A stretch of 64,000 bases of DNA from JARRON01 sp037383845 (GTDB taxonomy: Bacteria > Pseudomonadota > Gammaproteobacteria > Steroidobacterales > XN24), in the NCBI GenBank assembly GCA_037383845.1, contig JARRON010000005.1, positions 62,001 through 126,000 on the forward strand, in the 5' to 3' direction. The notes beneath the pieces are model-generated. The model searched no databases. It had not been told where the DNA came from and saw only the letters and a program-made list of their open reading frames with translations. Position 1 is the stretch's first letter. Every line of letters begins with the position of its first letter. The translations under genes and the position numbers were made by a program. Positions 17,567 to 25,510 of this stretch are shown here, piece by piece.

Positions 17567-18235
17567 TCACCGGTCCAGGTACCAGTGCTCGTCGAACAGT
17601 CGAAGCCAGTCCGGCCGGTAGACCGCAAGCAGGGTGAGCAACGCGCCATTGATGAACGCTTCCGGGAACATCACCAGGGGCAGGAAAGCCATTACCGGGT
17701 CACCGGCCGCCGTGGGTCCCGGCACGCCGGACAGACCCAGCAGGCTGATCCCGGCCAGCCAGGTGGCGGTCACCGCCGCGGCGGAGCCGAAGAAACAGCA
17801 GACGAAAAGGTAGATGAACAGGTTGCGGGGCAGGTGGAAACGCGCCGCCCGGGCGATACCGTAGGTCACGGTGGCGGGCAGCGCGCCGGAGACCAGCCAG
17901 CCCGCTGCCAGGGCCGCGGGCTCGGGTGCGCCGTGGAGAGACACCAGGGTGACCGCCAGCTGGGCCAGGGCGGTGGCCACCAGGGCGAGGCGCCAGCCCA
18001 GGATCATGGTCACGGTGGTCACACCCAGCACGTGCAGGCCCAGTCCGGGATCCACTCGGGCCCGGATCAGCCACAGCACCGCCAGGCCTACCGCCGAACC
18101 CAGCAGCAGGTGCAGGCGCGCGGGTTCCCGCCCGACCAGGCCCAGCGCGGGCAGCGCCGACAGCAGCAGGACCGCCGACAGCAGACCCAGGGGCCAGGCC
18201 AGGGCTTGGTCGAGAATGCCGGGGAAGAACTGCAA
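17567..18235 (-). CDS. CbiM-like energy-coupling-factor permease
   Basis: 222 aa, TTG start, with about six or seven hydrophobic helices. The arrangement and the conserved LFIYLFVCCFFGSA and MFPEAFINGAL segments match the CbiM/NikM family (Co/Ni uptake S-components). However the usual N-terminal HxxDG motif, whose His binds metal, is not present (the chain starts MQFFPGILDQ). No CbiQ or CbiO genes are adjacent, so its partner and substrate are uncertain. Confidence 0.7.
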   Translation of the reverse strand: MQFFPGILDQALAWPLGLLSAVLLLSALPALGLVGREPARLHLLLGSAVGLAVLWLIRARVDPGLGLHVLGVTTVTMILGWRLALVATALAQLAVTLVSLHGAPEPAALAAGWLVSGALPATVTYGIARAARFHLPRNLFIYLFVCCFFGSAAAVTATWLAGISLLGLSGVPGPTAAGDPVMAFLPLVMFPEAFINGALLTLLAVYRPDWLRLFDEHWYLDR

Positions 18236-18307
18236 GGGAAGGGAGTCGTCAGGCGGGGCCCGCTGACCTCCTGTCGGTGGGTCGGGAAATGGCGTCGCCC
18301 ACCTTGC

Positions 18308-18331
18308 GGGGCGGCACCGGCGTGCCGCCCC
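18308..18331. terminator. Strong GC hairpin between the VWA operon and the CbiM-like gene
   Basis: Perfect 9-bp arms GGGGCGGCA and TGCCGCCCC with a 6-nt loop. It sits 200 nt downstream of the last gene of the nine-gene operon and about 75 nt upstream of the CbiM-like start, on the same transcript direction. No U-run follows, so it could be a weak intrinsic terminator or a leader structure. Nothing else is seen in the 294-nt gap. Confidence 0.4.
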
Positions 18332-18529
18332 ATGCTGTCACAACCGCGGAAAAGGTTGAACCCGCCAGCTACGGGCGGCCAGGTGCCGGCGTGGCCTGCG
18401 TATCGAGGGAAGGCTCCAGGGACCGGGGCCGGGACTTCCAGACCCGTGCCGGTCATTCCACCCCGCCGCTGGGACGGGAACGGGCCGGAAATCAGCCGCT
18501 GCCCGGGGGTATCAGGGCGTATGCTGGCG

Positions 18530-19540
18530 TCAGCGAAGCTCGGTGAGACCGACGAACGTGCCGCCGTTTCGCTCGCACAACGCACGCATCAGGGTTGCGA
18601 AGCGAAGGCCGGTGTACTGGAGGTTCTCCGCCTGGGCGAACATCACCGGGAAGCCCACGGCGTGGATGCGGACCAGGCGCCGGCCACTGGCGTCGGCCTT
18701 GTTGATCTGGTCCACGGTTCGGACCACAGATTCCACCGAGCGGCCGGTGAACTCGTCGCCGAACACGTAGAGACTGATTCGCTTGCCCGGCTCGTAGAAG
18801 GTCCGGATGGCCTTCTCGATGCCTTCGACAGGACTGGAGTTGGAAAACGCGTTCCACGTCCGGAGCGTGTCCAGGATGGCCTCGCGGCGCGCCGGCGAGT
18901 CGGGGATCCACTTCCTGGCGTAGCGGCTGAACATGTACTGGCCCATGTCGTTCATCACCTGGATGCCCTTGACCCGGGGATAGACCTCCAGGGTCTGCCG
19001 CAGAGTCTCCAGCATCCGGGGCCACGCGTAATTGAACATGCTGCCAGAGGTGTCGATGATGAAGATGATGTACTCGCTGTCCACGGGCACGCCGCCCACG
19101 GTGGTGTCATCGAAGTCCCGCCGGTAGCTGTCGGCGAGCAGCCTTTTCATTTCTTCCGTCAGGCTCTGCCGGGCCTCCGCCAGGCGGCCTTCCACGATGC
19201 TGCTCACCTGGGCCGTCTGGGAGGTAGCCCGGAATTGCCCCTGGACGCTGGACAGGTCGCCCTGCAGCCGCGCCACCTTCTCCTCTGCCTCGGAGGTCTG
19301 CTCGCGGCGGCTGACCAGTTCCTGGTTGACCACGCGGGTCTCCCCGCGGATCCGGACCAGCTCCTCCTCCAGCGAGACCACCACGGCTTCCAGTTCCTCG
19401 GTGGTCTGTTCCAGCAATATCGGCTCGGCGAACTTGGTCAATACCAGGAGCAGTATGACGGCGCCAAAGCCGCAGCAGATGACGTCCAGGAAGGACAGGC
19501 TGAACGCCTCGATGTCCCGGCGACCGCGGCGGCGGCTCAT
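18530..19540 (-). CDS. TolR/MotB-like membrane anchor fused to coiled coil and VWA domain (second copy)
   Basis: 336 aa. The N-terminus has a short basic tail and one membrane helix, FSLSFLDVICCGFGAVIL, with an acidic Asp19 at its start. This placement resembles the essential proton-carrying Asp of TolR, ExbD and MotB. A coiled coil (about 40-135) follows, then a von Willebrand A domain with a complete MIDAS start DTSGS (Asp163, Ser165, Ser167). The VWA domain should lie in the periplasm. It is the last gene of the nine-gene operon and overlaps the preceding VWA gene by 4 nt. The TolR-like reading is inferred from the helix and the TolQ-like partner at 22022. Confidence 0.85.
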   Translation of the reverse strand: MSRRRGRRDIEAFSLSFLDVICCGFGAVILLLVLTKFAEPILLEQTTEELEAVVVSLEEELVRIRGETRVVNQELVSRREQTSEAEEKVARLQGDLSSVQGQFRATSQTAQVSSIVEGRLAEARQSLTEEMKRLLADSYRRDFDDTTVGGVPVDSEYIIFIIDTSGSMFNYAWPRMLETLRQTLEVYPRVKGIQVMNDMGQYMFSRYARKWIPDSPARREAILDTLRTWNAFSNSSPVEGIEKAIRTFYEPGKRISLYVFGDEFTGRSVESVVRTVDQINKADASGRRLVRIHAVGFPVMFAQAENLQYTGLRFATLMRALCERNGGTFVGLTELR

Positions 19541-20631
19541 GGCCAGTCCCTCGACGGCGCCATGTAGGATCCCCGGGAGGCGATAGCGAGCTTCCAGAAG
19601 GCGCTGGAGGCGTCGGCATCACCTTCCATGGGGAACAGCACCACGTTCACGGGGATCCCGGACGGCAGTTCCTTCAGCGCCTGCTGGAAATGCCGCAGAC
19701 GCTGTTCCCCGCTCACCGTGGTCCCCCTCGGCGGCCGTTCGCCGCGGGTGGGCAACCCGTCGGTAATCAGGAAGATGTTGTCCGGTGGCGGGTCCAGGGC
19801 CTGCAGGGCGCCGAAGGCGTGCCAGAGGCTGGTGCCGCCCGCGGGTATCACGTCCCGGACGCCCCGAATGGCCGCCGCGAGATTCTCGGGATCCCCGGTC
19901 TGCAGCCACTGCCCCTGGGTGTCGGCGACCGCGGGCCGGGCGTTCTCGGAGAAGGTGTAAAGCTGGAAGCGCGACTCCACGGACAGCTGGGTCGTGATCC
20001 ACTCCACCGTGGAGAGCGCCCGCTGCCACTTGTCCGACCGGGTCTTCTGCTCCGCCGGCAGGTTCCGGCGCCGGATGACGTTCACGACCGTGTCGTCCAG
20101 CATGCTGGCGGAGACGTCCAGCAGAATCGCGACCCGCTGGCCGCCGACCTTTACGCCCGTCAGGTACTGCCGGTCTCCGTCGCCGGTGAACGAGCGCACG
20201 CGCGTACCCTCGTCCGCAGGCTCGTCGCTGGCCGCGGAGAGCCGGCGGCTTTCCTCCTCGAGGGACTTCAGGTCCGCCTGGAGCTTTTCGATGCTCTCCT
20301 GGCGCGCCACGGTGCTTTCCTTCAGCCGCGCCAGCTCCTCCCGCTTCTCGCGGATGAGCTCGAGAATCCGCTCGGCGCGACCACGGGCCTCCACCTCGCG
20401 CTTTTCCAGATCCTCCAGGCTGTTCCTGAGCTCGACCAGGTCCTCCTCGCCCTCTGCCACCTCCACCCGCAGCATCTCGGCCCGGATAGACAGGTCCCGG
20501 TTCAGCTCGTCGGAACGCTTGGCCATGGTGGCGTTGATGATGACGAAGAACAGCACCACGGCGCCGAAGCCGCAGCTCATGATGTCCAGGAAGGACAGGC
20601 TGAACGTTTCGAACCGTCTGCGGGACTTCAT
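19537..20631 (-). CDS. TolR/MotB-like membrane anchor fused to coiled coil and VWA domain (first copy)
   Basis: 364 aa, a paralogue of the neighbouring gene with the same design. It has a basic N-terminus, membrane helix FSLSFLDIMSCGFGAVVLF with Asp16, a long Glu/Arg/Leu-rich coiled coil (about 40-135) and a VWA domain with MIDAS DVSAS (Asp172, Ser174, Ser176) and later ITDGLPTRGE. The VWA part contains the PAGGTSLWHAF segment typical of metal-dependent adhesion folds. The gene overlaps both neighbours by 4 nt. Two different VWA subunits suggest a heterodimer, as in the two-copy plug subunits of stator motors. Confidence 0.85.
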   Translation of the reverse strand: MKSRRRFETFSLSFLDIMSCGFGAVVLFFVIINATMAKRSDELNRDLSIRAEMLRVEVAEGEEDLVELRNSLEDLEKREVEARGRAERILELIREKREELARLKESTVARQESIEKLQADLKSLEEESRRLSAASDEPADEGTRVRSFTGDGDRQYLTGVKVGGQRVAILLDVSASMLDDTVVNVIRRRNLPAEQKTRSDKWQRALSTVEWITTQLSVESRFQLYTFSENARPAVADTQGQWLQTGDPENLAAAIRGVRDVIPAGGTSLWHAFGALQALDPPPDNIFLITDGLPTRGERPPRGTTVSGEQRLRHFQQALKELPSGIPVNVVLFPMEGDADASSAFWKLAIASRGSYMAPSRDWP

Positions 20632-22007
20632 GTAGCGTCCCTCACGCGGATGGCCCGCAGGGTCACCCCCGGCGCGCCCACGCGGATCCGGTCACCGGGC
20701 TGCAGGGCCAACCGGTTCCGCACCCGGGATTCGTTGACGAAAGTCCCGTAGCGGCTGTGGTCCTCCAGGAACACCCGGCCATCCTGCCGCACCAGGGAGA
20801 AATGCAGCCTGGACACGCCGCTGGTCGGCCCCGGCAGCACCAGTCCCGGCCTTTCCGGCGGCGGCGCGAGGCCAACGGCGAGACCACCCGCGCCGATGGC
20901 CACCGCCTCGCCCTCCAGCAGCAGGTGGCTTGGCGCCGGCCCGGTCTCGGCAGGTCCGGCCTCGCTGCCGCCGGCGCAGGCCACCGGCGGCTCCAGGCTG
21001 TCCAGGGCCGACAGGCGGGTGACGAATCGCACCTGGCCGTCTTCCGCCGGGATCTCCTGCCGGCGAGCCAGCGCGCCCGCGCCGGGAGCCGCCGCCTCGA
21101 GCCGGCGCGTTTCCACCCCGGGCAGGGCATCGAGAAAGCGGAGGAGGCCGGGAAGCCGGGCGGCCCGGTCCGACAGCTGGACGAGCACCGGCGTACCCGG
21201 GCGCCGCCAGCTGTCCAGGCCGGCCGCGACCGCCTGGTAAGCCTCCGCCGCCGGCGCCAGGACGATATCCCGTCCGAGCCTTGCTTCAAGGGGACGATCC
21301 CGCACCGTGAGCCGGGCCGCGACCTCCTCTGCCTCCCCGAGACGGGTGAGCCAGCGCCTGAGCTCGTCATGGAGCGCCTGGTCCGTGCCGGCAGCGTGCA
21401 GGGGGTCGAAGCGCGTCTGGGCAACGAAAGCGCCGGCCACGGCCCGCGCCCAGGCATCCTCCAGCACCTGCTGGCCTGCCGCGGGAAACAGCTCTACCTC
21501 GGACCGTTCCAGCTGGGCCCCCTGCTCCAGCCGGGTCAGGATGGCAGCGTGCAGGTGGACGTCCAGGTGGGCGAGCACCCGGCCGGGCGCCCGCAGGGTG
21601 CTGGCCGCCACCGCCGCGTCCACCATGCCCGCCACCGGTATGCCCAGCTCTGCGGCGATGCCCAGGACCAGGCCCAGACTGTTGCGCGCCATGAAACCGG
21701 GCACGACGAACAGGGCCTCGCTGGCGTCGTCAGGCCGGCGCTCCCAGATCTGGCCCAGCTGGGCGCAGGCCAGGTCGGCGTGGGAGCGGGCGTAAGGCTC
21801 GGGGCGGGGCATGGCTTCCGTGCTGAGATCGCTCCAGAACCGGGTGTTCAGCCGCCGGGGCCGCAGCCGGGCCTGGCTCCGGGCCTCGTTCCCGAGGAGC
21901 AGCCGGTCGGGGTCCAGCAGGGCGTAGCCGGGGCCTTCATCACGCCAGGTGTCCTCCGTGGCGGTGATGAAGCCCGCGTCGTTGAGCTCGATGGCCAGTA
22001 CGCCCAT
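20628..22007 (-). CDS. Actin/Hsp70-like fold protein with C-terminal FHA domain
   Basis: 459 aa. The N-terminal ~270 residues have an Hsp70-like pattern: GNEARSQARLRPRRLNTRFW, a central LFVVPGFMARN...GIPVAGMVDAAVAAS stretch, and LAHLDVHLHAAILT where phosphate loop 2 is expected. The glycine-rich nucleotide loops are degenerate, so ATP hydrolysis is doubtful. Residues about 385-450 are an FHA domain (GPTSGVSRLHFSL, DHSRYGTFVNESRV), which binds phospho-threonine peptides. It sits between the MotA/TolQ-like gene and the VWA pair, with a kinase in the same operon as the likely source of phospho-sites. Confidence 0.75.
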   Translation of the reverse strand: MGVLAIELNDAGFITATEDTWRDEGPGYALLDPDRLLLGNEARSQARLRPRRLNTRFWSDLSTEAMPRPEPYARSHADLACAQLGQIWERRPDDASEALFVVPGFMARNSLGLVLGIAAELGIPVAGMVDAAVAASTLRAPGRVLAHLDVHLHAAILTRLEQGAQLERSEVELFPAAGQQVLEDAWARAVAGAFVAQTRFDPLHAAGTDQALHDELRRWLTRLGEAEEVAARLTVRDRPLEARLGRDIVLAPAAEAYQAVAAGLDSWRRPGTPVLVQLSDRAARLPGLLRFLDALPGVETRRLEAAAPGAGALARRQEIPAEDGQVRFVTRLSALDSLEPPVACAGGSEAGPAETGPAPSHLLLEGEAVAIGAGGLAVGLAPPPERPGLVLPGPTSGVSRLHFSLVRQDGRVFLEDHSRYGTFVNESRVRNRLALQPGDRIRVGAPGVTLRAIRVRDAT

Positions 22008-22021
22008 CGTCCTGCTTCCCG

Positions 22022-22819
22022 TTACCTCACCTGGAGATGGCGCACCAGGTGGCGGTCCACGTACTCCCGGGACTCAAGTACCAGCCGCTCCTGGAACAGC
22101 TGCAGCTGGTGAACGAGGAACATGATGAAGATGCTGATCAGCAGCGCGATGAACGTGGAGTTGAAAGCCACGCCCAGGTTCTGGGTGACGCCCATGATGT
22201 CGCCCTCCACCGCCTTGTGGGCCTGGGCCAGGGCGCTGCCGATGCCGCGGACGGTGCCGATGAAGCCGATGGACGGAATGGCCCAGGCGATGTAGCGGAT
22301 CATGGCCAGTTCCGAGTCCAGCCGGTCCGATTCCTCGTCCGCCACGTCGCTGGCCGCGGAGGCCACGTCCTGGATGTTGCGGGTGGACTCGAACCGGTGC
22401 AGAGCGGTCAGCAGCGCGCGGGGCAGGAGATACTCCTGGACCCTGGCCGGAAGGGCCTGGATCTGTCGGCTGTATTCCCGGGTGTCCTCGGGCAGTATCC
22501 GCATCCCCTCGGCCACCGGCACCAGTTCCACGTCAAGCAGGGCGCGCTCCCGCCACACCATGACCCCCTTGTAGCCCATGATGGCAATGGCCCAGAACAT
22601 GAGTACGAAGCAGGCTTCCTGCTCGAAGTCCTTGATGATCACCCAGACGGATCGTTCCGTGACGTAGTTGGGATCCTCTTCCAGCCGGACCTGCTCCTCG
22701 CGGATGTCCGCCGCCGCCCGGGGCTGGACCACCGAGACGTAAAAGCCGTGCACGAGGATCACCGCAACGATCAGCGAGAACACCTGGAAGACGAACTCGG
22801 TCGGGAAGCGTTGCTTCAT
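22022..22819 (-). CDS. MotA/TolQ/ExbB-family proton channel protein
   Basis: 265 aa. An N-terminal helix (VFSLIVAVILVHGFYVS) and a second one (ACFVLMFWAIAIMGYKG) are followed by a cytoplasmic region and the diagnostic family block IPSIGFIGTVRGIG...GVAFNSTFIALLISI near the C-terminus. This block lines the pore in TolQ, ExbB and MotA. In those systems five copies surround two TolR/ExbD/MotB helices and use proton flow. Here the two VWA genes nearby supply matching helices. It lies 14 nt upstream of the actin-like/FHA gene. Confidence 0.9.
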   Translation of the reverse strand: MKQRFPTEFVFQVFSLIVAVILVHGFYVSVVQPRAAADIREEQVRLEEDPNYVTERSVWVIIKDFEQEACFVLMFWAIAIMGYKGVMVWRERALLDVELVPVAEGMRILPEDTREYSRQIQALPARVQEYLLPRALLTALHRFESTRNIQDVASAASDVADEESDRLDSELAMIRYIAWAIPSIGFIGTVRGIGSALAQAHKAVEGDIMGVTQNLGVAFNSTFIALLISIFIMFLVHQLQLFQERLVLESREYVDRHLVRHLQVR

Positions 22820-22827
22820 TGGCGCTC

Positions 22828-23073
22828 CTAGATGTCCACCGGGAAGGCGATGGAGGCGTCGGCGGGGATCTTCTCCGTGGGGACGAACTCCCGGTCCGAG
22901 GGCCGGCCGCCGGTCTCCGCGGCATCGTCCTCGCTCCCGGCGTCATCCGTGGCCGGCGGCGTCGCTTCGGTGCTCTCCGGCTGCCCCGCCGGTTCCTGGG
23001 CCAACGTGATCCAGGCGCCGCCGAATCCGCCAAGCATCAGCAGCACCGCCGCGGTTCTGAGTGACGCCTTCAT
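22828..23073 (-). CDS. Small exported protein of the VWA operon
   Basis: 81 aa from ATG 23073; a longer in-frame start overlaps the previous gene and lacks a signal sequence, so it was rejected. The N-terminus (LRTAAVLLMLGGFGGAWI) is a signal peptide or anchor. The rest is acidic and ends in PTEKIPADASIAFPVDI. No family recognised. It starts 4 nt after the stop of the SUMF1 gene and ends 8 nt before the MotA-like start, so it is fixed in the operon. The conserved-looking C-terminal tail may bind a partner in the complex. Confidence 0.7.
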   Translation of the reverse strand: MKASLRTAAVLLMLGGFGGAWITLAQEPAGQPESTEATPPATDDAGSEDDAAETGGRPSDREFVPTEKIPADASIAFPVDI

Positions 23074-23077
23074 GAGC

Positions 23078-25510
23078 TCACTCAGCGCTCCGGGCGATCC
23101 GGAATCCCAGGTCCGGCCGGGCCTTGTCACCGTAGTCTCGAAAACTCATTCGCAGCTCCGTGACGCTGGCATGCATCCAGCTGGATCCGCGGATGACGTG
23201 GAAGTTCCCGGAGGCGGCGCCCGCGGGATCCACGTCAACCGTCGAGGACGGAGGATACACGCCGTAGACGTCGTGCACCCATTCGGCCACGTTGCCGCCC
23301 GTGTCCTTCAGCCCCAGCGGGTTGCCGCCGAAAGTCCCTACCGGGGCCGCGACCGGGAAGCTGTCGTCGTAGCCGTTGATCACCGCCCCCAGCACGCCCC
23401 GTGCGGATTCGTCCGCGAAGTTGCCGGCACCCCTGGATGGCGGCATGGACCCGCCCCATGGGTAGCGGGCCGGCTCGCCGGGAGTCCCGCCGTAGCGGGC
23501 CGCCCAGGCCCATTCCGCCTCGGTAGGCAGGCGGTAGCCCGGGGTGGGCGGGTCCACGGCCACGTACGTGTCGCCCTGGCGCCGGTAAGCCGGCGGCAGC
23601 CCCTCCTTTTCTGACAGCCAGTTGCAGAATGCCGCGGCGTCCTCCCAGGTCACGGACACCACCGGCAGCCGGTCGTCGTTAAGGCCGTAGCCCCCCACGT
23701 CCCCGGAATAATGCTTCGGCCGGAATTCCCGGAACCAGCCGTTGGCCACCTCGGTGGTCGACAGGTAGAAGGGCCGGGTGATCTCCACTTCCCTGAGGGA
23801 CTCGTTGGATCGCCGTCCGGGTTCCCGGCGGGAAGATCCCATGGTGAACCGCCCGCCCTGCACAAGCACGAGTTCCTGGCCCTGGGCCGTGACAATACGT
23901 CGGGGCACGGCCGCCGCCTTCGCCTCCGCCAGGCTCTTGAGTTCCACGGTGACCCTCTGGACGATGCCCGGCCGGGGCGTCACCGCCACCGTCTCGGCGG
24001 CGTAGCCTTCTGCGCTGACCTCGATGCGCTGCTCCACCGCCGGCAGCTCCAGCCGCCCGTCACGCGGCCGGACCGTTCTGCCGTCGATGCGGATGGTGGC
24101 GTCGGCAGGTGCGACCACGATCTCTACGACGCCGAGTACGGGCTCGAGCCTCACGGAGAGCTGTCCTTCGTCACCCGAGGCCACGGAGACGCTCCGGGTG
24201 GCCGTGGCGAAACCAGCCTTGCGCAGCTGCACGCGCAGGCTCTCGCCGGGAGTCACGTCCGCCACCAGCGGTGTCTGCCCCCGGTATCGGCCGTTCACGA
24301 GGACCGATGCTCCCGCCGGGGTGGAGGTGACCCTCAGCCGCCCGTCCGCCGGCTTCAGGTCGATCTGCGGCAGCACCTGGTCCACGCCGGCCTCGACGGT
24401 GAGGCTGCCTTCCCAGGGCTCGAAGCCTTCCCGGGACACCCGCAGGGCGCGGCCGCCGGCCTCCACCGGCGTCACCAGCGGGGTGGCCCCGACCTCCACC
24501 CCGTCCACGAACACCGACGCCCCCGCGGGCTGGGAGGTCAGCGTCACGTCCGCCCAGTTGGGCTCCAGTTCGGCCTGCAGCACGCGCTCGTTGCCGCCGC
24601 CCGCCACTTCCAGGGCCTGTTCCCATGCCTTGTAGCGGGGCCGGGTGATGCGGATCTGGTGGGTGCCGGCCCGCAGCTGGAGCGCCTCCACCGGGGTCAC
24701 CCCCACGGGCTCGCCGTCCACGAATACCTCTGCGCCGATGACTTCTCCGGTGCTGATTCGGAACACGTCGGGAAGCCGCTCCATCTCGAAGCGTAGCTCC
24801 GTCGGTCCGTCGCCGCTGACGTCGAAGCCCGTCTCCAGGGGCCGGTAGCCCTCCCGGGCGGCGCGGAGGGTGTAGCTGCCCGGGCGCAGGAGGTAGTGGT
24901 CCCCGAGCGTGGGAGCGAACAGCCCGCCGGAGACGTCCATCACCTCCGGAGCAGGCTCCACCGCGATCGTGACCGGGCGGGCCGTGAAGACGAACCACGC
25001 CGCGCCTGCCAGCAGCAGCGCCGGCAGCCACAGCGCGTATCGCCAGCGGCGCGTCGGCTCGGCAGGGGCCCTGAGGGCCTCCATGCTCCTGCTGAACTCC
25101 GCCGGCCGGATGGCCTCACCGTCGGCCGCCCGGTCCGGCGCCTCGTCCTCCTCCAGCAGCAGGGGCGGCTCCGTCACCGGCTCCGGAGCATCGGCGGCAA
25201 CCACGACCAGGACCTCCCCGGCATTCTCCACTTCAAAGCGGTCCGGGCCGAGGGCGATCCGGTCGCCGGGCTCCAGCCAGCGGGAGGTACCTCCGAGGGC
25301 CTCGTCGTTGACCGTCAGTGCTGCCACGCCCGGCGCGGCCTGCAGATAGAACCGACCGCCCCGGCGGCCGACGAAGGCCGCGGTCGGCGGCTGCTCCGGG
25401 CCCGACAGGCGCACGGCCGCGTCCGGCCCGGCGCCCAGGGCCAGCGGGAGGTCTTTGGAGTGGTAGTCCCGCGTACCTTGCCGGTCGCGTACGCGGACCG
25501 TGACGGTCAA
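23078..25510 (-). CDS. FHA-PEGA-SUMF1 membrane protein
   Basis: 810 aa. Residues about 1-95 look like a cytoplasmic FHA domain (AAFVGRRGGRFYLQ, GDRIALGPDRF). One membrane helix (ALWLPALLLAGAAWFVF) lies near 160-175. Then come about four PEGA-type beta repeats (for example GAEVFVDGEPVGVTPVE, GASVFVDGVEVGATPLV, GASVLVNGRYRGQTPLV) on the outer side, and a C-terminal SUMF1/formylglycine-enzyme-like domain from about 545. The SUMF1 part has RLPTEAEWAWAAR and RPDLGFRIAR, but near the end there is no Cys at the FGE active-site position, so it is probably a binding module. The kinase gene overlaps it by 4 nt. Confidence 0.85.
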   Translation of the reverse strand: MTVTVRVRDRQGTRDYHSKDLPLALGAGPDAAVRLSGPEQPPTAAFVGRRGGRFYLQAAPGVAALTVNDEALGGTSRWLEPGDRIALGPDRFEVENAGEVLVVVAADAPEPVTEPPLLLEEDEAPDRAADGEAIRPAEFSRSMEALRAPAEPTRRWRYALWLPALLLAGAAWFVFTARPVTIAVEPAPEVMDVSGGLFAPTLGDHYLLRPGSYTLRAAREGYRPLETGFDVSGDGPTELRFEMERLPDVFRISTGEVIGAEVFVDGEPVGVTPVEALQLRAGTHQIRITRPRYKAWEQALEVAGGGNERVLQAELEPNWADVTLTSQPAGASVFVDGVEVGATPLVTPVEAGGRALRVSREGFEPWEGSLTVEAGVDQVLPQIDLKPADGRLRVTSTPAGASVLVNGRYRGQTPLVADVTPGESLRVQLRKAGFATATRSVSVASGDEGQLSVRLEPVLGVVEIVVAPADATIRIDGRTVRPRDGRLELPAVEQRIEVSAEGYAAETVAVTPRPGIVQRVTVELKSLAEAKAAAVPRRIVTAQGQELVLVQGGRFTMGSSRREPGRRSNESLREVEITRPFYLSTTEVANGWFREFRPKHYSGDVGGYGLNDDRLPVVSVTWEDAAAFCNWLSEKEGLPPAYRRQGDTYVAVDPPTPGYRLPTEAEWAWAARYGGTPGEPARYPWGGSMPPSRGAGNFADESARGVLGAVINGYDDSFPVAAPVGTFGGNPLGLKDTGGNVAEWVHDVYGVYPPSSTVDVDPAGAASGNFHVIRGSSWMHASVTELRMSFRDYGDKARPDLGFRIARSAE

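Noticed and set aside
18241..18300. A possible cobalamin riboswitch before the CbiM-like gene (minus strand CAGGAGGTCAGC resembles the B12 box).
   Set aside because: The core differs from CAGGAGACC and no GGTG..AATCC or GCCCCCGCAACTGT elements are seen upstream; an Infernal/Rfam RF00174 scan would decide.
23078..23130. Longer start (23130) for the small exported protein.
   Set aside because: It would overlap the SUMF1 gene end by 53 nt and bury the signal peptide; ATG 23073 gives a normal signal sequence 4 nt after the stop.
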